DNA of 64,000 bases from Chelativorans alearensis. Lineage in GTDB: Bacteria; Pseudomonadota; Alphaproteobacteria; Rhizobiales; Rhizobiaceae. A program made the position numbers and the translations under genes. Shown piece by piece: positions 28,408-37,950 of this stretch; position 1 is the stretch's first letter; every line of letters starts with the position of its first letter. The DNA is taken from NCBI RefSeq assembly GCF_010993735.1, contig NZ_WQNI01000003.1, forward strand, positions 248,001 to 312,000, in the 5' to 3' direction. The notes below the pieces were generated by a model. That model was not told the DNA's origin and made no database searches. It saw nothing but the letters and a program-made list of their open reading frames with translations.

Positions 28408-29291
28408 GGATTGTCGTCACCGGCCGGCAAGGACAGTTGGTCCAAAGCATGGCCGAGCGGGCAGCATCGCGCCCGAATGTTGAACTGATCGCGCTCGGCC
28501 GGCCGGAGCTCGACCTCCTGCGACCGGCGACGGTGAGGCCCGCCATCGCGGCGGCCCGGCCCGACATCGTGGTTTCCGCTGCCGCCTATACGGCGGTCGA
28601 CCAAGCCGAGGATGAGCCTGACATTGCTTTCAAGGTGAACGAGGAGGGCGCCGGCGAAGTAGCGCGGGCGGCGCGGCTGGCAGGCGCCCCGGTCATCCAT
28701 CTTTCGACCGATTATGTCTTTTCGGGCGAGGCGGACGCGCCCTATGACGAGACGGCGTCAACGGGCCCCAGAAGCGTCTATGGCAGGAGCAAGCTTGCCG
28801 GCGAGGCGGCGGTGGCCGCTGCCAATTCCGAACATCTGATCCTGCGTACCGCCTGGGTCTACAGCCCCTTCGGCAGGAACTTCGTCAAGACGATGCTGAA
28901 ACTGGCCGAGACGCAGGACGCGCTCAATGTGGTCGACGACCAGCTGGGCAATCCCACGTCAGCGCTGGAGATCGCCGAGGCGATCTTCGCCGTGATCGGA
29001 CGCTGGCAGCGCGGGCCGGGCCGGCCGGGCGGCGTCTTCCATTTCGTCGGCACGGGCGACACCTCCTGGTGCGGCTTCGCACGGCACATATTCCGCGCCA
29101 GTGAAGGGCTTGGCGGCCCTGTCGCCACGGTGAACGCGATCACAACGGAGGAATTTCCGACCAGGGCCGTGCGGCCAAAAAATTCCCGCCTCGACAGCGG
29201 CCGCTTTGCCGCCAAATTCGGCTACCGCGCACCGGAGTGGGAGGAGAGCACCAGAGCGGTCGTCCGGCGGCTATTGGAGGGCGGGCATTGA
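28404..29291 (+). CDS. rmlD: dTDP-4-dehydrorhamnose reductase
   Basis: The 295-residue enzyme reduces the 4-keto group to finish dTDP-L-rhamnose. GRQGQLVQ (residues 7-14) replaces the common Gxx[13 protein letters not shown] is intact, and the catalytic YGRSK pair is present. It overlaps rmlB by four bases and ends the rml set; a 189-base gap follows before the methyltransferase/glycosyltransferase fusion. Confidence 0.94.
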   Translation: MRIVVTGRQGQLVQSMAERAASRPNVELIALGRPELDLLRPATVRPAIAAARPDIVVSAAAYTAVDQAEDEPDIAFKVNEEGAGEVARAARLAGAPVIHLSTDYVFSGEADAPYDETASTGPRSVYGRSKLAGEAAVAAANSEHLILRTAWVYSPFGRNFVKTMLKLAETQDALNVVDDQLGNPTSALEIAEAIFAVIGRWQRGPGRPGGVFHFVGTGDTSWCGFARHIFRASEGLGGPVATVNAITTEEFPTRAVRPKNSRLDSGRFAAKFGYRAPEWEESTRAVVRRLLEGGH

Positions 29292-29480
29292 TGGGTGGAC
29301 CGGGTGGATTAAGGTTGCGGCCGTCAGACGACGACGGTATCGGATCGGAGCATGACTACACGCTACGACTTCCAGCCCCGCCGCCGGCCGCATCGGCGTA
29401 GTCGTGCTCGGGCGTGCACCCTCAGGCACCGGGACGCTGAGGTGGCCCCTGAGCCTGCAGCCGTACAGTGGGGACGCATT

Positions 29481-31853
29481 ATGACGAGCGCAGTTCCGAG
29501 TTTCCAAGCCCGACCGATGAAGACATTGCGCGAGTTGTACGCTGAGCACAACGGCAAGGTGTCGGACAAATGGACGATTTATCTCGAGACCTATGAGCAA
29601 CTCCTTTCGCGGTTCCGGAATCGGCCTGTCCGCCTGCTCGAGATCGGAGTGCAGAACGGCGGTTCGCTTGAGATCTGGAGGAAATATTTTCCCAAGGCGA
29701 AGGTGATCGTCGGATGCGATATCAACCCGGATTGCCGAAAGCTGACCTTCGGCAGCAAGAAAATCGCCCTGATCGTCGGGGATGCCAATTCGGACGAGGT
29801 GGAGCACGAAATCCTCGCCCAATCGCCGCAGTTCGATATCATCATCGATGACGGATCGCACAAATCCTCCGACATAGTGCGCTCCTTCGCGCTCTATTTC
29901 GGGCACCTAGCCGAGGGCGGGATATATATCGCAGAGGATTTGCACTGCAGCTACTGGCAAGAGTTCGAGGGCGGACTTTACGATCCTTATTCCTCAATGT
30001 CCTTTTTCAAGCGTTTGCTCGATATTCTAAATCATGAGCATTGGGGCACGCCGCATGAGCGCGTAGACGCACTTGCCGCCTTTGCCAACCGGTATTCCAC
30101 CACCTTCGACGAAACGCTGCTTGCGTCGATTCATTCGGTGGAGTTTGTCAATTCTGTGTGTGTACTTACAAAATGTGCGCCGATCCGCAATGGATTGGGC
30201 AAGCGCAAGATCGCCGGCGGGAAGGCAGTCGTCTATGGCGGGATTATTCCGCTCGACGGCAGCAAGTCCAGACCGTCCGACCAAACGCAGAATATCTGGT
30301 CGCTGGGCCACAGGACGCTCGAAGAAGAGATTGTGGCCAATCGGAAACTGGTTGATCTGCAAAGAGGCGAGATTGCACGCATGCAGGTTGATCTAGAGGG
30401 GAAGGTCCGCCAGATTGAGGCGCTGGGCGCCCAGGTGGCATCAAAGGAAGCGGAGGTCGAGCGCCAGTCTGCAGAATTCAGCACTCGTTTCGAAGTGCTG
30501 GGCGCCCAGGTGGCATCAAAGGAAGCGGAGGTCGAGCGCCAGTCTGCGGAATTCAGGGCCCGTCTCAACGACCGTGAGGAAGAGATTGAGGCGCTCAATC
30601 AGGAACTCTCTCATTCGCAGGAACAAGAGAATCGATTGCGGTCGGTCATCGAAGGCATTCACCGAAGCACGTCATGGCGCGTGACGAAGCCGCTGAGGGC
30701 AGCAAAGCGACTGCTGGCCGGCCAAAGACACCGCAACGGCCCATCGAATGATGGGAACGGTGGTGGTGCTAGCGGTAGCCTTCAACGGGGCCATGAGGAT
30801 ACGCCGGGCTCTGACGCTCCTGTCAAAAGCGCGGACAATCAAGATACCCGTGCCGCCACTCACCCCGCCTTGCCACATATGTGTGCAGAAAAGCCGCTGG
30901 TATCCGTGATCATTCCCGTAAAAAACGGATTGCCGCAGTTCAAGCGCGTAATCGATATGGTCTCCAGCCAGGAATTAGACGCAGGATTCGAAATCATTGT
31001 TATCGACTCGGGTTCGAAGGATGGTTCCAAGGAAATCATTCCGGCTGGCGACCCGAGATTCAGGCTTATCGAGATCAAGCCCGCCGCATTCGGGCATGGT
31101 AGGACAAGAAATCTCGGCGTTCGGGAAGCTAGAGGCGAATTCTGTGCCTTCCTCACGCATGATGCGACTCCAGTCGACAGATTCTGGCTGCGGGAATTGG
31201 TCAAGCCGCTCCTGGAGGACGATCAGGTTGCCGGGGTCTTCGGTCGTCACATAGCGTATGAGGACGCAACACCTTTCACGGCTTGGGAACTCAAGACACA
31301 CTTCACTGGCTTGAGAAACTGGCCAAAGATCTGGATCAAGGATGCTCGGGAATATTCACGCAATCAGGGGATTCGCCAGGTTTTTCATTTCTATTCCGAC
31401 AACTCGTCCTGCCTGAGAAAATCGGTGTGGGAACGCTATCCCTATCCGGACGTGGATTTTTCGGAAGATCAATTGTGGGCAAAGCAGATCGTGGAAGCGG
31501 GCTTTCGAAAGGCCTTTGCCTGGGACTCTGTCGTGTACCATTCCCACGATTATTCGTTGTGGGAGAGGGTGCAGCGCAGTTATGACGAGGCGCGAGCACT
31601 CAATGAATTGTTCGGGTACAAATTGTGCCCTTCCAAACGAGAGTTGATGCGGCAGTCGTTCAGGACCAGTGCCCGCGATGTCATGCTAGCACTCAGGAAT
31701 GGCTGGATTCTTTCTCATCCTGCGGCCACCCTCAAGCGTCCGCTCGACAATCTGGCGCGGCAGATCGGGTATTATCTCGGAACCACACGTTCGACTTTCG
31801 CACAGAAACATGCCACGGCCTTGTCCCGCGACAAGCAGCTGCAGGCGAGATAG
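29481..31853 (+). CDS. Methyltransferase - coiled coil - GT2 glycosyltransferase fusion
   Basis: The 790-residue protein has three parts. Residues about 15-230 are a class I SAM-dependent methyltransferase (LLEIGVQNGGSLEIW, then VGDANSDE and DIIIDDGSH). Residues about 283-390 are a charged coiled coil that contains a 25-residue tandem duplication. After an STSWRVTKPLR block and a low-complexity linker, residues about 472-700 are a family 2 glycosyltransferase (VSVIIPVKNG, IIVIDSGSKDGS, then SEDQLWAKQI). The ATG at 29481 follows GGGGAC. It would act on the glycan built by the neighbouring enzymes; the arrangement recalls chain-capping methyltransferases with a coiled-coil spacer such as WbdD, which is an analogy rather than a detected homology. 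Confidence 0.82.
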   Translation: MTSAVPSFQARPMKTLRELYAEHNGKVSDKWTIYLETYEQLLSRFRNRPVRLLEIGVQNGGSLEIWRKYFPKAKVIVGCDINPDCRKLTFGSKKIALIVGDANSDEVEHEILAQSPQFDIIIDDGSHKSSDIVRSFALYFGHLAEGGIYIAEDLHCSYWQEFEGGLYDPYSSMSFFKRLLDILNHEHWGTPHERVDALAAFANRYSTTFDETLLASIHSVEFVNSVCVLTKCAPIRNGLGKRKIAGGKAVVYGGIIPLDGSKSRPSDQTQNIWSLGHRTLEEEIVANRKLVDLQRGEIARMQVDLEGKVRQIEALGAQVASKEAEVERQSAEFSTRFEVLGAQVASKEAEVERQSAEFRARLNDREEEIEALNQELSHSQEQENRLRSVIEGIHRSTSWRVTKPLRAAKRLLAGQRHRNGPSNDGNGGGASGSLQRGHEDTPGSDAPVKSADNQDTRAATHPALPHMCAEKPLVSVIIPVKNGLPQFKRVIDMVSSQELDAGFEIIVIDSGSKDGSKEIIPAGDPRFRLIEIKPAAFGHGRTRNLGVREARGEFCAFLTHDATPVDRFWLRELVKPLLEDDQVAGVFGRHIAYEDATPFTAWELKTHFTGLRNWPKIWIKDAREYSRNQGIRQVFHFYSDNSSCLRKSVWERYPYPDVDFSEDQLWAKQIVEAGFRKAFAWDSVVYHSHDYSLWERVQRSYDEARALNELFGYKLCPSKRELMRQSFRTSARDVMLALRNGWILSHPAATLKRPLDNLARQIGYYLGTTRSTFAQKHATALSRDKQLQAR
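30423..30557 (+). repeat. 75-bp tandem repeat inside the coiled coil
   Basis: Bases 30423-30482 recur at 30498-30557 with a single mismatch, a 75-base period that adds exactly 25 residues (LGAQVASKEAEVERQSAEF plus six variable residues). The near identity at DNA level shows a recent in-frame duplication. Twenty-five residues equal two heptads plus one hendecad, so the coil could continue through it. Confidence 0.9.
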
Positions 31854-31870
31854 AGGTTGGCTTCTCAAAG

Positions 31871-33151
31871 ATGCTGATGAGAAATCTTTCCAGGTTTGCG
31901 CATGTCACGAGGCGAGACGGGTGGCGGGTCGCGACCCGCAAGGCTGTGTCATACGCGTTCCGGACGATCCCTAGCGCTGTTCAAGGCAAGCAGGACGTCA
32001 TTGGGCATTACGAATTCATCCTTGGCGAAGAACAGGGTCTTGGGCTGAAGCTAGCCCCCGAGAATGTCCCGGAAGGGTCGATGACATGGATCATCCCCGA
32101 CTTTCATGCCTCTTCAGGCGGGCACATCAACATCCTGCGTATGATGCGGCTCTTGAAGGAGCGTGGCTTTCCCAATCAGCATGTCGTTGTAATGGAGCCA
32201 CATCGATGGTCTTCCATCGAGGAGGCCCAAGCAAGCCTCAACCATTCCTTCGGAGATTATGGGATTACAGTGTCGCTCGGTATTCGTTCGATCGAGCCTT
32301 GCCACTATCTCGTCGCCACAGGATGGCAAACCGCCTATTGGGTGGCGAAGTATCGTGATGCTATTCACCGCCTGTATTTTGTTCAGGATTTCGAGCCCGC
32401 TTTTTACGCCCATGGCAGCGAGTACAACTTCGCAGAGAATACCTACAAACTTGGCATGACCGGAATTACCGCCGGTTCATGGCTGGCGGAAAAGCTGAAC
32501 AAGGAATACGGAATGACTACATTCCCGTATTCTTTTGCCTGCGATCTCGACCTCTACAAGCCGCATAAAAAGCGACCTAATTCGAAAAAACACATCCTGT
32601 TCTATGCAAGGCCGGTCACGCCGCGGCGCTGCTTCGAAATGGGCTTATTGGCGCTGACACGTGTCTGCGAGAGGGATCCTGATGTTGCGGTGATCTTTGC
32701 CGGTTGGGATGTCAGCGGCTTTGAGATCCCTTTTCATCATCTTAATGCGGGCACTGTTCCTGTCGAGCATCTGCCGGATCTCTACTCACAATGCGATGTG
32801 GCTTTGATTCTGTCGTCGACAAATCTCTCGCTTTTGCCACTGGAGGTCGCTGCTTGCGGGTGCCCCGTCGTCATCAACAAGGGGCCACAGTCAAGCTGGC
32901 TCTTGTCCGAGGAAGAGGCTGCTTATTGCGATATGAGCGTGGAGGGGATAGTGGGCGCGTTGACCGACGTTCTGGAAAACCCCGAAAAAGCCGCTAGTTT
33001 GGTGGAAGCGGGGCTGGCGAGGGCCGGTGCGAGCGCATGGAGTCGGGAGGCCGACAGACTAGCTGCGTTTCTTCCTACGATCAGTGTCAATAAGCACGTT
33101 AATGACGAGGATGAACAGATGTTAGATACCAGAGAGTCGGTGGAACGTTAG
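31871..33151 (+). CDS. WsaF-like glycosyltransferase (GT4-type fold)
   Basis: The 426-residue protein resembles the WsaF family of rhamnosyltransferases. It has an N-terminal part with IIPDFHASSGGHINILRMMR, YFVQDFEPAFYAHGSEYNFA and TYKLGMTGITAGSWLAEKLN, and a C-terminal nucleotide-sugar half with ILFYARPVTPRRCFEMGLLAL and LLPLEVAACGCPVV. It likely adds a sugar, plausibly rhamnose, to the polymer at the membrane face. I start it at 31871 (MLMRNLSRF); the longer frame overlaps the previous gene in a region that shows no coding character in this frame. It follows the fusion gene by 17 bases. Confidence 0.78.
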   Translation: MLMRNLSRFAHVTRRDGWRVATRKAVSYAFRTIPSAVQGKQDVIGHYEFILGEEQGLGLKLAPENVPEGSMTWIIPDFHASSGGHINILRMMRLLKERGFPNQHVVVMEPHRWSSIEEAQASLNHSFGDYGITVSLGIRSIEPCHYLVATGWQTAYWVAKYRDAIHRLYFVQDFEPAFYAHGSEYNFAENTYKLGMTGITAGSWLAEKLNKEYGMTTFPYSFACDLDLYKPHKKRPNSKKHILFYARPVTPRRCFEMGLLALTRVCERDPDVAVIFAGWDVSGFEIPFHHLNAGTVPVEHLPDLYSQCDVALILSSTNLSLLPLEVAACGCPVVINKGPQSSWLLSEEEAAYCDMSVEGIVGALTDVLENPEKAASLVEAGLARAGASAWSREADRLAAFLPTISVNKHVNDEDEQMLDTRESVER

Positions 33152-33203
33152 GTCAAAAGATCGAAAAACTTCCCACCCCGCTTCGTGCATTCAGGAACTC
33201 GAA

Positions 33204-34676
33204 ATGAGAGCGAAGATACTGTTGCTGAGTGCCGCTGCGGCAATCAGCAGTTGTACCACTAGCACAACAATTTCACAGAGGGATCTGACGAGCAGGCACC
33301 TACCTCTTGTCGTCCTCTGGATTGCCGTAGGCGCTGTATGGATCGCCTCGACCGCCTTCATGGCGACCGTGCCGCTTTCCGGCGATGAGCTCTTTTACTC
33401 CTCCGGGGCAAAATTCATCGCGGGCTTTCTGACAGGCGACATCACCTTCGCGGAAATGAAGACCAATGTCGTGGGTTTCGGCTGGTTCACGCCCGGCGTT
33501 CCCATCGTCCTGACGCCGCTTTTCCTGTTCGATGCGACGCCGCATGTTTCAGCCGTTAGGATTTACGCTGGCGCCCTGGCCCTTATCCTGTGGTTCTGGA
33601 GCCTTTGGGAGGTAAATCGCGCCTTTGGACGGCAATACACTCTTGCGCTACTCGTGTTCCCCACGCTCGACGTAACTTGGCAGCTCTTTTCCGCCACCAT
33701 TTGGGGCGACCTTCCTGCTGGGTTGCTCCTTGTCATTGTCTTCGTCAGAACATGGACGCTGGGCTGTCGAAACAGTCCCTCGCCACGCGACATTATCGCC
33801 CTCGAACTCATTCTCGCTGCGGCCTTCTACTTGCGCGGGAGCCTACTTGTCGTCGCCGTGGCGGTGAATGTCTTCCTGCTCGCCCTGCCTTTTATGACCG
33901 GCCAGTGGCGTTCGGGTCTCCATCGGGCAGCGGTTCTAGCTCTCGGATCTACCGTTTTCGCAGCCGTAGTCGCGCCATGGAGCGCGATGGCGAGCCGCGA
34001 ACTTGGTGGGACCGTAATCTCCACCTCCACGCCAGCCCTGTCTTTCGGCATCACCTTCGGCAAGGCCGACAGGCTTTGCTTTGGGCCCTGCCCCGGCAAG
34101 AACATCTGGATCGAGGGTGCTCGTTTTTCGCAAGCCTATGGAGCTGCAAATGGCATCAGCGAGCTTGAGGCTCAAAAGCGGATGGCAACGAACGCAACCC
34201 GCGACCTGACGCTAAAGGAATATACCAAACGCGTTCGAAGGAATTTGAAGCAGTTCCTACTGGTGCCGACAGGGTTTGTACGTGATCGTTTCCTGCCAGG
34301 AAGCCGCCTTGAACTGCCTGACCCGATGGTGAGTGTAGCGGGAACCGTCGCCGCATTCTGGACGGGGCTGCTCTATTTCCCCGCCCTGCTCGCGCTCATA
34401 TTAGCAAACGGCATTGTCGTGACGGGACGAGCTGCGCAGATCGAAAGCCTGTGCATCAAGATGTTCACGCTCTGCCTGTTCGTTCAGCCCTTCATCCACC
34501 CGAGCCATTCTCGCTATTGGCCGACCTTGGGGCCATTGATGGCGCTCTCCGCAGCATTCCTGCTCAAGATGATCGCCACGAGAAGCAGTCGAGATGGAGC
34601 GCTGTCGCTCGTGGCGATGCAATGGCTTTACGTTGCGGGCGCTGGCGGCGTGCTTCTAGCCGTCCTTCTGGTGTAG
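33204..34676 (+). CDS. Polytopic membrane glycosyltransferase, GT-C (ArnT/GT39-like)
   Basis: The 490-residue protein has about ten to twelve membrane segments and, in the first periplasmic loop, the acidic pair LSGDELFY (about residues 58-65) used by GT-C enzymes that take sugar from a polyprenyl-phosphate donor. A C-terminal SRYWPTLGPLMAL segment is also typical. It would decorate a glycan on the periplasmic side. The GT2 and GtrA proteins encoded on either side would supply and flip the lipid-linked sugar. The exact family is uncertain. Confidence 0.7.
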   Translation: MRAKILLLSAAAAISSCTTSTTISQRDLTSRHLPLVVLWIAVGAVWIASTAFMATVPLSGDELFYSSGAKFIAGFLTGDITFAEMKTNVVGFGWFTPGVPIVLTPLFLFDATPHVSAVRIYAGALALILWFWSLWEVNRAFGRQYTLALLVFPTLDVTWQLFSATIWGDLPAGLLLVIVFVRTWTLGCRNSPSPRDIIALELILAAAFYLRGSLLVVAVAVNVFLLALPFMTGQWRSGLHRAAVLALGSTVFAAVVAPWSAMASRELGGTVISTSTPALSFGITFGKADRLCFGPCPGKNIWIEGARFSQAYGAANGISELEAQKRMATNATRDLTLKEYTKRVRRNLKQFLLVPTGFVRDRFLPGSRLELPDPMVSVAGTVAAFWTGLLYFPALLALILANGIVVTGRAAQIESLCIKMFTLCLFVQPFIHPSHSRYWPTLGPLMALSAAFLLKMIATRSSRDGALSLVAMQWLYVAGAGGVLLAVLLV

Positions 34677-34709
34677 CTCATCGGCATCGCCGATAGAGAA
34701 GGCAGGTCT

Positions 34710-35165
34710 TCATTTGGCTTTCGGCTCGGATCGCGCAAAAATCCAATTCCTCATCACGATGAAGCTCAGGAGCGGAATGAACGCTGACGTAGCCACGGTG
34801 CCCCAAACCGGATGCGCTCGCATCTCATGAACGACGAATTCGACACTCCACCAACTGAATGCAATGCCTGCAACTGAGAGAAGGGTGAAGCGAAATAACT
34901 GACTGAATGTGCGCTGGTGAACCGAGAATGTGAAGCCACTTTGGCCCAGGAAGGAGACCGCCATTCCAGCCACATATCCCAACACCGAGGCAGTGACCGG
35001 CTCTAACATGCCGCTGACCATCAGTGCGTTGGAGACCGCCAGATAGGTCGCTGTCGCGGCGAATCCGACGAGCGAAAACCGGGACAGCAGGGCAAGCAGT
35101 GTATCGCGCCGGAGCCAGTTCAAAGGCAGTGAAAAAACTCCGCTGCTACTTTTCGGCCCGGACAT
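34710..35165 (-). CDS. GtrA-family membrane protein
   Basis: The 151-residue protein has four membrane helices and the GtrA signature (SRFSLVGFAATATYLAVSNALM; RNWIFARS at the end). GtrA-like proteins are thought to move polyprenyl-phosphate-linked sugars across the inner membrane. It is convergent with the GT-C gene (33-base gap) and overlaps the methyltransferase gene encoded upstream on its own strand by 20 bases. Confidence 0.85.
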   Translation of the reverse strand: MSGPKSSSGVFSLPLNWLRRDTLLALLSRFSLVGFAATATYLAVSNALMVSGMLEPVTASVLGYVAGMAVSFLGQSGFTFSVHQRTFSQLFRFTLLSVAGIAFSWWSVEFVVHEMRAHPVWGTVATSAFIPLLSFIVMRNWIFARSEPKAK

Positions 35166-35892
35166 AATATTGAGCTCCTAATGGCAGCCGGGAAAACACC
35201 CTGTCGAGGGTCCTCATGGCCGACCCGGCGGCCGGCACAGAAAGGATAAACCGAGAAGTTACGTTTCGAAACCCAGCTTGCGTAAATAGCCCAGCGGTAG
35301 TCTCAGCGCGAAGCAGAACCGCGTCCTCGTCAAAAGGACAGTTGTTGACCGCCCGTAGCGTCAGTGGGTTTCGCGGATTGTGCTCGAACACCAAGGCAAG
35401 TCCGCCTGCCCGCAGAACCCGTCGCATCTCGCTGGCGAATTCCGCCCATTGCGCGGGATCGACGTGGTGCATCACGCAGACGGTGAAGGCGAGGTCAAAT
35501 GCACCGTCGTCGTAGGGCAGCCGTCTGCCGTCGTAGGCCTGATAGTCTACACTAGGATGCCGTTGTTTCGCCCGTTCGATCGACGAACTTGAAACGTCAA
35601 CCCCCGAGAGGGACCCAAGGCTTGGGGCAAGCAGCCCATGGAAATTCCCCACGCCGCACCCGACATCAAGCGCCCTCACTTGGTCGGGTGGCCCTAAGCT
35701 GGAGCGGCACAGGTCCAGGATGTAGGCAGCCTTAACGTGGGTGAAGAAATCTACATCCAGCCCCGTGAAGGCGACCGAACGATTCACGGTCTCCGAATAG
35801 TTGTCGCCATAGGAATCAAAGAGTTCGGGCGTCTTGTCTCGATCTTGCTTCACGCCGATGTCCATCAACTGCCAACCAATTGGGAAGGACAT
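35146..35892 (-). CDS. SAM-dependent methyltransferase (class I)
   Basis: The 248-residue protein has the class I fingerprint ALDVGCGVGNF (motif I, near residue 74), GVDVSSSSI, and LAFTVCVMHHVD after it. It is probably a small-molecule or sugar methyltransferase. An internal ATG at 35865 (MDIGVKQ) is an alternative start. It is translationally coupled to the gtrA-like gene and divergent from the GT2 gene, 62 bases away, suggesting one modification locus. Confidence 0.82.
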   Translation of the reverse strand: MSFPIGWQLMDIGVKQDRDKTPELFDSYGDNYSETVNRSVAFTGLDVDFFTHVKAAYILDLCRSSLGPPDQVRALDVGCGVGNFHGLLAPSLGSLSGVDVSSSSIERAKQRHPSVDYQAYDGRRLPYDDGAFDLAFTVCVMHHVDPAQWAEFASEMRRVLRAGGLALVFEHNPRNPLTLRAVNNCPFDEDAVLLRAETTAGLFTQAGFRNVTSRFILSVPAAGSAMRTLDRVFSRLPLGAQYYVRAEK

Positions 35893-35954
35893 AACCCGAA
35901 GCGCCTAGAATAGCGAGCCGCTACCTGCTAATCAGACCCAATTTTGGGGAAGCT

Positions 35955-36983
35955 GTGGTGGCTATGATGATTGCGATATCGGTGATTGTGCCTGTTTACG
36001 CTGGTGAGGCATATCTCGAAAGGCTCGCCGCAGACATCGATGTTCTGCGTAACCTATTCAAGACAACCGGAAGTGACATCTCTCTTCACGAACTGATATT
36101 CGTTGACGACGGCGCTCGGGACAAGTCCCCCGGAATCTTAGATAAAATTGCCGCGGCGAAGTCGTGGGTCACCGTCCTGCACCTGTCCCGCAATTTCGGT
36201 CAGCATGCCGCTACGATCGCGGGAATATTGCACAGCTCAGGCGATTGGATCGTCACGCTCGACGAGGACCTTCAACACCCGCCGGCCCGTATCATCGATA
36301 TGCTGCGCAAGGCGGCTGAGACGAACAGTGACGTGATCTATGCCAAGCCAACTGGCGCCGTCCACCAGACGCTTGCCCGCGATCTCTCTTCTCGCGCCTA
36401 CAAGCGCATGATGGAGTGGATCACCGGGAATCCCAACTTGCGGCGCGTCAACAGCTTCAGGTTGCTTCGTGGCTCAATCGGCCGCGGGGCGGCAAAAGTA
36501 TGCCAGCACGACACCTATTTTGACGTGACTCTCTCCTGGTTCACTGACCGCGTCGAGACGGTGTTGATGCCGCTGAAGGATGAGCGCTACATAAGCACTG
36601 GCCAGAGCGGTTATAGGTTGCGCTCGTTATTGTCGCACGGCCGGCGCATGATTGCATCGAGTCAGTTGAAGATACTCCGGCTGGGGGTGCTGTTCGGTCT
36701 GATCGTCCTTGGCGTAAGCGCCGCCAGTAGTGTCGCACTCGTCCTCATCCGTCTGCTCATGCCCGAATTGATCGCAATTCAGGGATGGGCGTCGCAAATC
36801 CTCGTGACGACATTCTTCGGCGGCTTCTGTATTCTCCTGCTTGGCATCCTGCTGGAATACATGTCCATTGTGGTCATGCGGTCCAACGGACGACCGCTGT
36901 TTTTTTCCGTTGATCGGTCATCCGATGAACGGCTGCGGGCGGGCCTGCGTCCGAGTCAGGCAGCAGCCCAACAAGAGACCTAG
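35955..36983 (+). CDS. Membrane-anchored GT2 (GtrB/polyprenyl-phosphate sugar synthase type)
   Basis: The 342-residue protein has a GT2 domain (VIVPVYAGEAYL, IFVDDGARDKS, LDEDLQHPP) and two C-terminal membrane helices at about residues 238-300, the plan of bactoprenol glucosyl/mannosyl transferases. It would load a sugar on undecaprenyl phosphate for GtrA to flip and the GT-C enzyme to use. Starts at GTG 35955, GTG 35958 and ATG 35964 are in frame; GGGGAAG lies just upstream and fits the second or third best. Confidence 0.83.
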   Translation: MVAMMIAISVIVPVYAGEAYLERLAADIDVLRNLFKTTGSDISLHELIFVDDGARDKSPGILDKIAAAKSWVTVLHLSRNFGQHAATIAGILHSSGDWIVTLDEDLQHPPARIIDMLRKAAETNSDVIYAKPTGAVHQTLARDLSSRAYKRMMEWITGNPNLRRVNSFRLLRGSIGRGAAKVCQHDTYFDVTLSWFTDRVETVLMPLKDERYISTGQSGYRLRSLLSHGRRMIASSQLKILRLGVLFGLIVLGVSAASSVALVLIRLLMPELIAIQGWASQILVTTFFGGFCILLLGILLEYMSIVVMRSNGRPLFFSVDRSSDERLRAGLRPSQAAAQQET

Positions 36984-37098
36984 ATGCCGTAATGGGCCGG
37001 CGTCTCATGAGTAGCCAGTTGGGTGGCTGTCCCTCAGAATGATGATGTTTGGAACGAGGTCCGAGCGATCGGCCTCAAGCATCATGAGAGGAACAGCC

Positions 37099-37830
37099 AT
37101 GGAGTATTATGCAGGAATCGACGTCTCGCTAAAAGAGAGCAGCGTGTGCGTGGTCGACGCGACCGGCAAGTTGGTTCGCGAGGTCAAGGTAGGCAGCGAG
37201 CCTGAATGCCTGGTCGGGTATTTTGATCAACTGGACTTTCCGGTAGAGCGCATCGGCCTTGAAGCGGGGCCGTTGTCCCAATGGCTACACGCGGCTCTCG
37301 TTGCTGCGGGTCATGAGGTGGTTTTGCTGGAAACGCGGCATGTGAAGGCGGCGCTTTCGGCGATGACGGTGAAGACCGACCGCAAGGATGCACGGGGGAT
37401 CGCGCAACTGCTCCGCATGGGGTGGTATCGTCCGGTCCACGCCAAATCGTCGCCGGCCCAGGACACTCGGGCTCTATTGGTTGGCCGCAAGCTTCTGCAA
37501 TCCAAGCTGCTCGACGTCGAGCTCAGCATCCGGGGTATCCTGCGCGGCTATGGATTAAAGGTCGGCGAAGTCAGCCGAGGGCGTTTCGAAGCGCGCATCC
37601 GCGAACTGATTGCAGGGCATGCGATATTGTCGATGGTGATTGACGCGATGCTAACGGCGCGAGCAGCGCTGTGGAGCGAATTTACGAAGCTGCACCGCGA
37701 GATGCTCAGGATCGCCCGCGCCGACAAAGTTTGCCAACGGCTGATGAGTGCGCCGGGTGTCGGTGCCTTGGTTGCGCTGACCTACCGCTCCGCGGTCGAT
37801 GATCCAGCCCGGTTCGAAAAGTCCAGTATA
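37099..37830 (+). mobile_element. IS110-family transposase, interrupted
   Basis: The frame from 37099 reads MEYYAGIDVSLKESSVCVVD (first Asp of the DEDD site), GLEAGPLSQWL (Glu) and TVKTDRKDARGIAQLLRMGW (two further Asp), then the Tnp20 domain up to APGVGALVALTYRSAVDDP and RFEKS. There homology ends: the last 30 or so residues of the frame come from the IS5-family fragment that begins at 37831. The C-terminal catalytic Ser region is lost, so the transposase should be dead. The left end of the element probably lies in 36984-37098. Confidence 0.85.
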
Positions 37831-37950
37831 GGCTCAGGACTCATTGATCAAAGCCAGAAGATGATCGTCGCGGCGATGCAGATGGCTGAGAAGAAGGTGT
37901 GGGCGCATCGGTCATAGCGTGTAGCGATGCGCCGCCAGTCCTTGACCCGC
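37831..37950 (-). mobile_element. IS5-family (IS427-like) transposase 3' end fragment
   Basis: On the minus strand 37848-37943 reads KDWRRIATRYDRCAHTFF, continues SAICIAATIIFWL, then stops. This is the characteristic C-terminus of IS427-group IS5 transposases. GGCTCAGGACTCATTGATC at 37831 is likely the terminal inverted repeat side. Only about 32 codons remain; beyond about 37950 the frame no longer matches. Confidence 0.75.
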
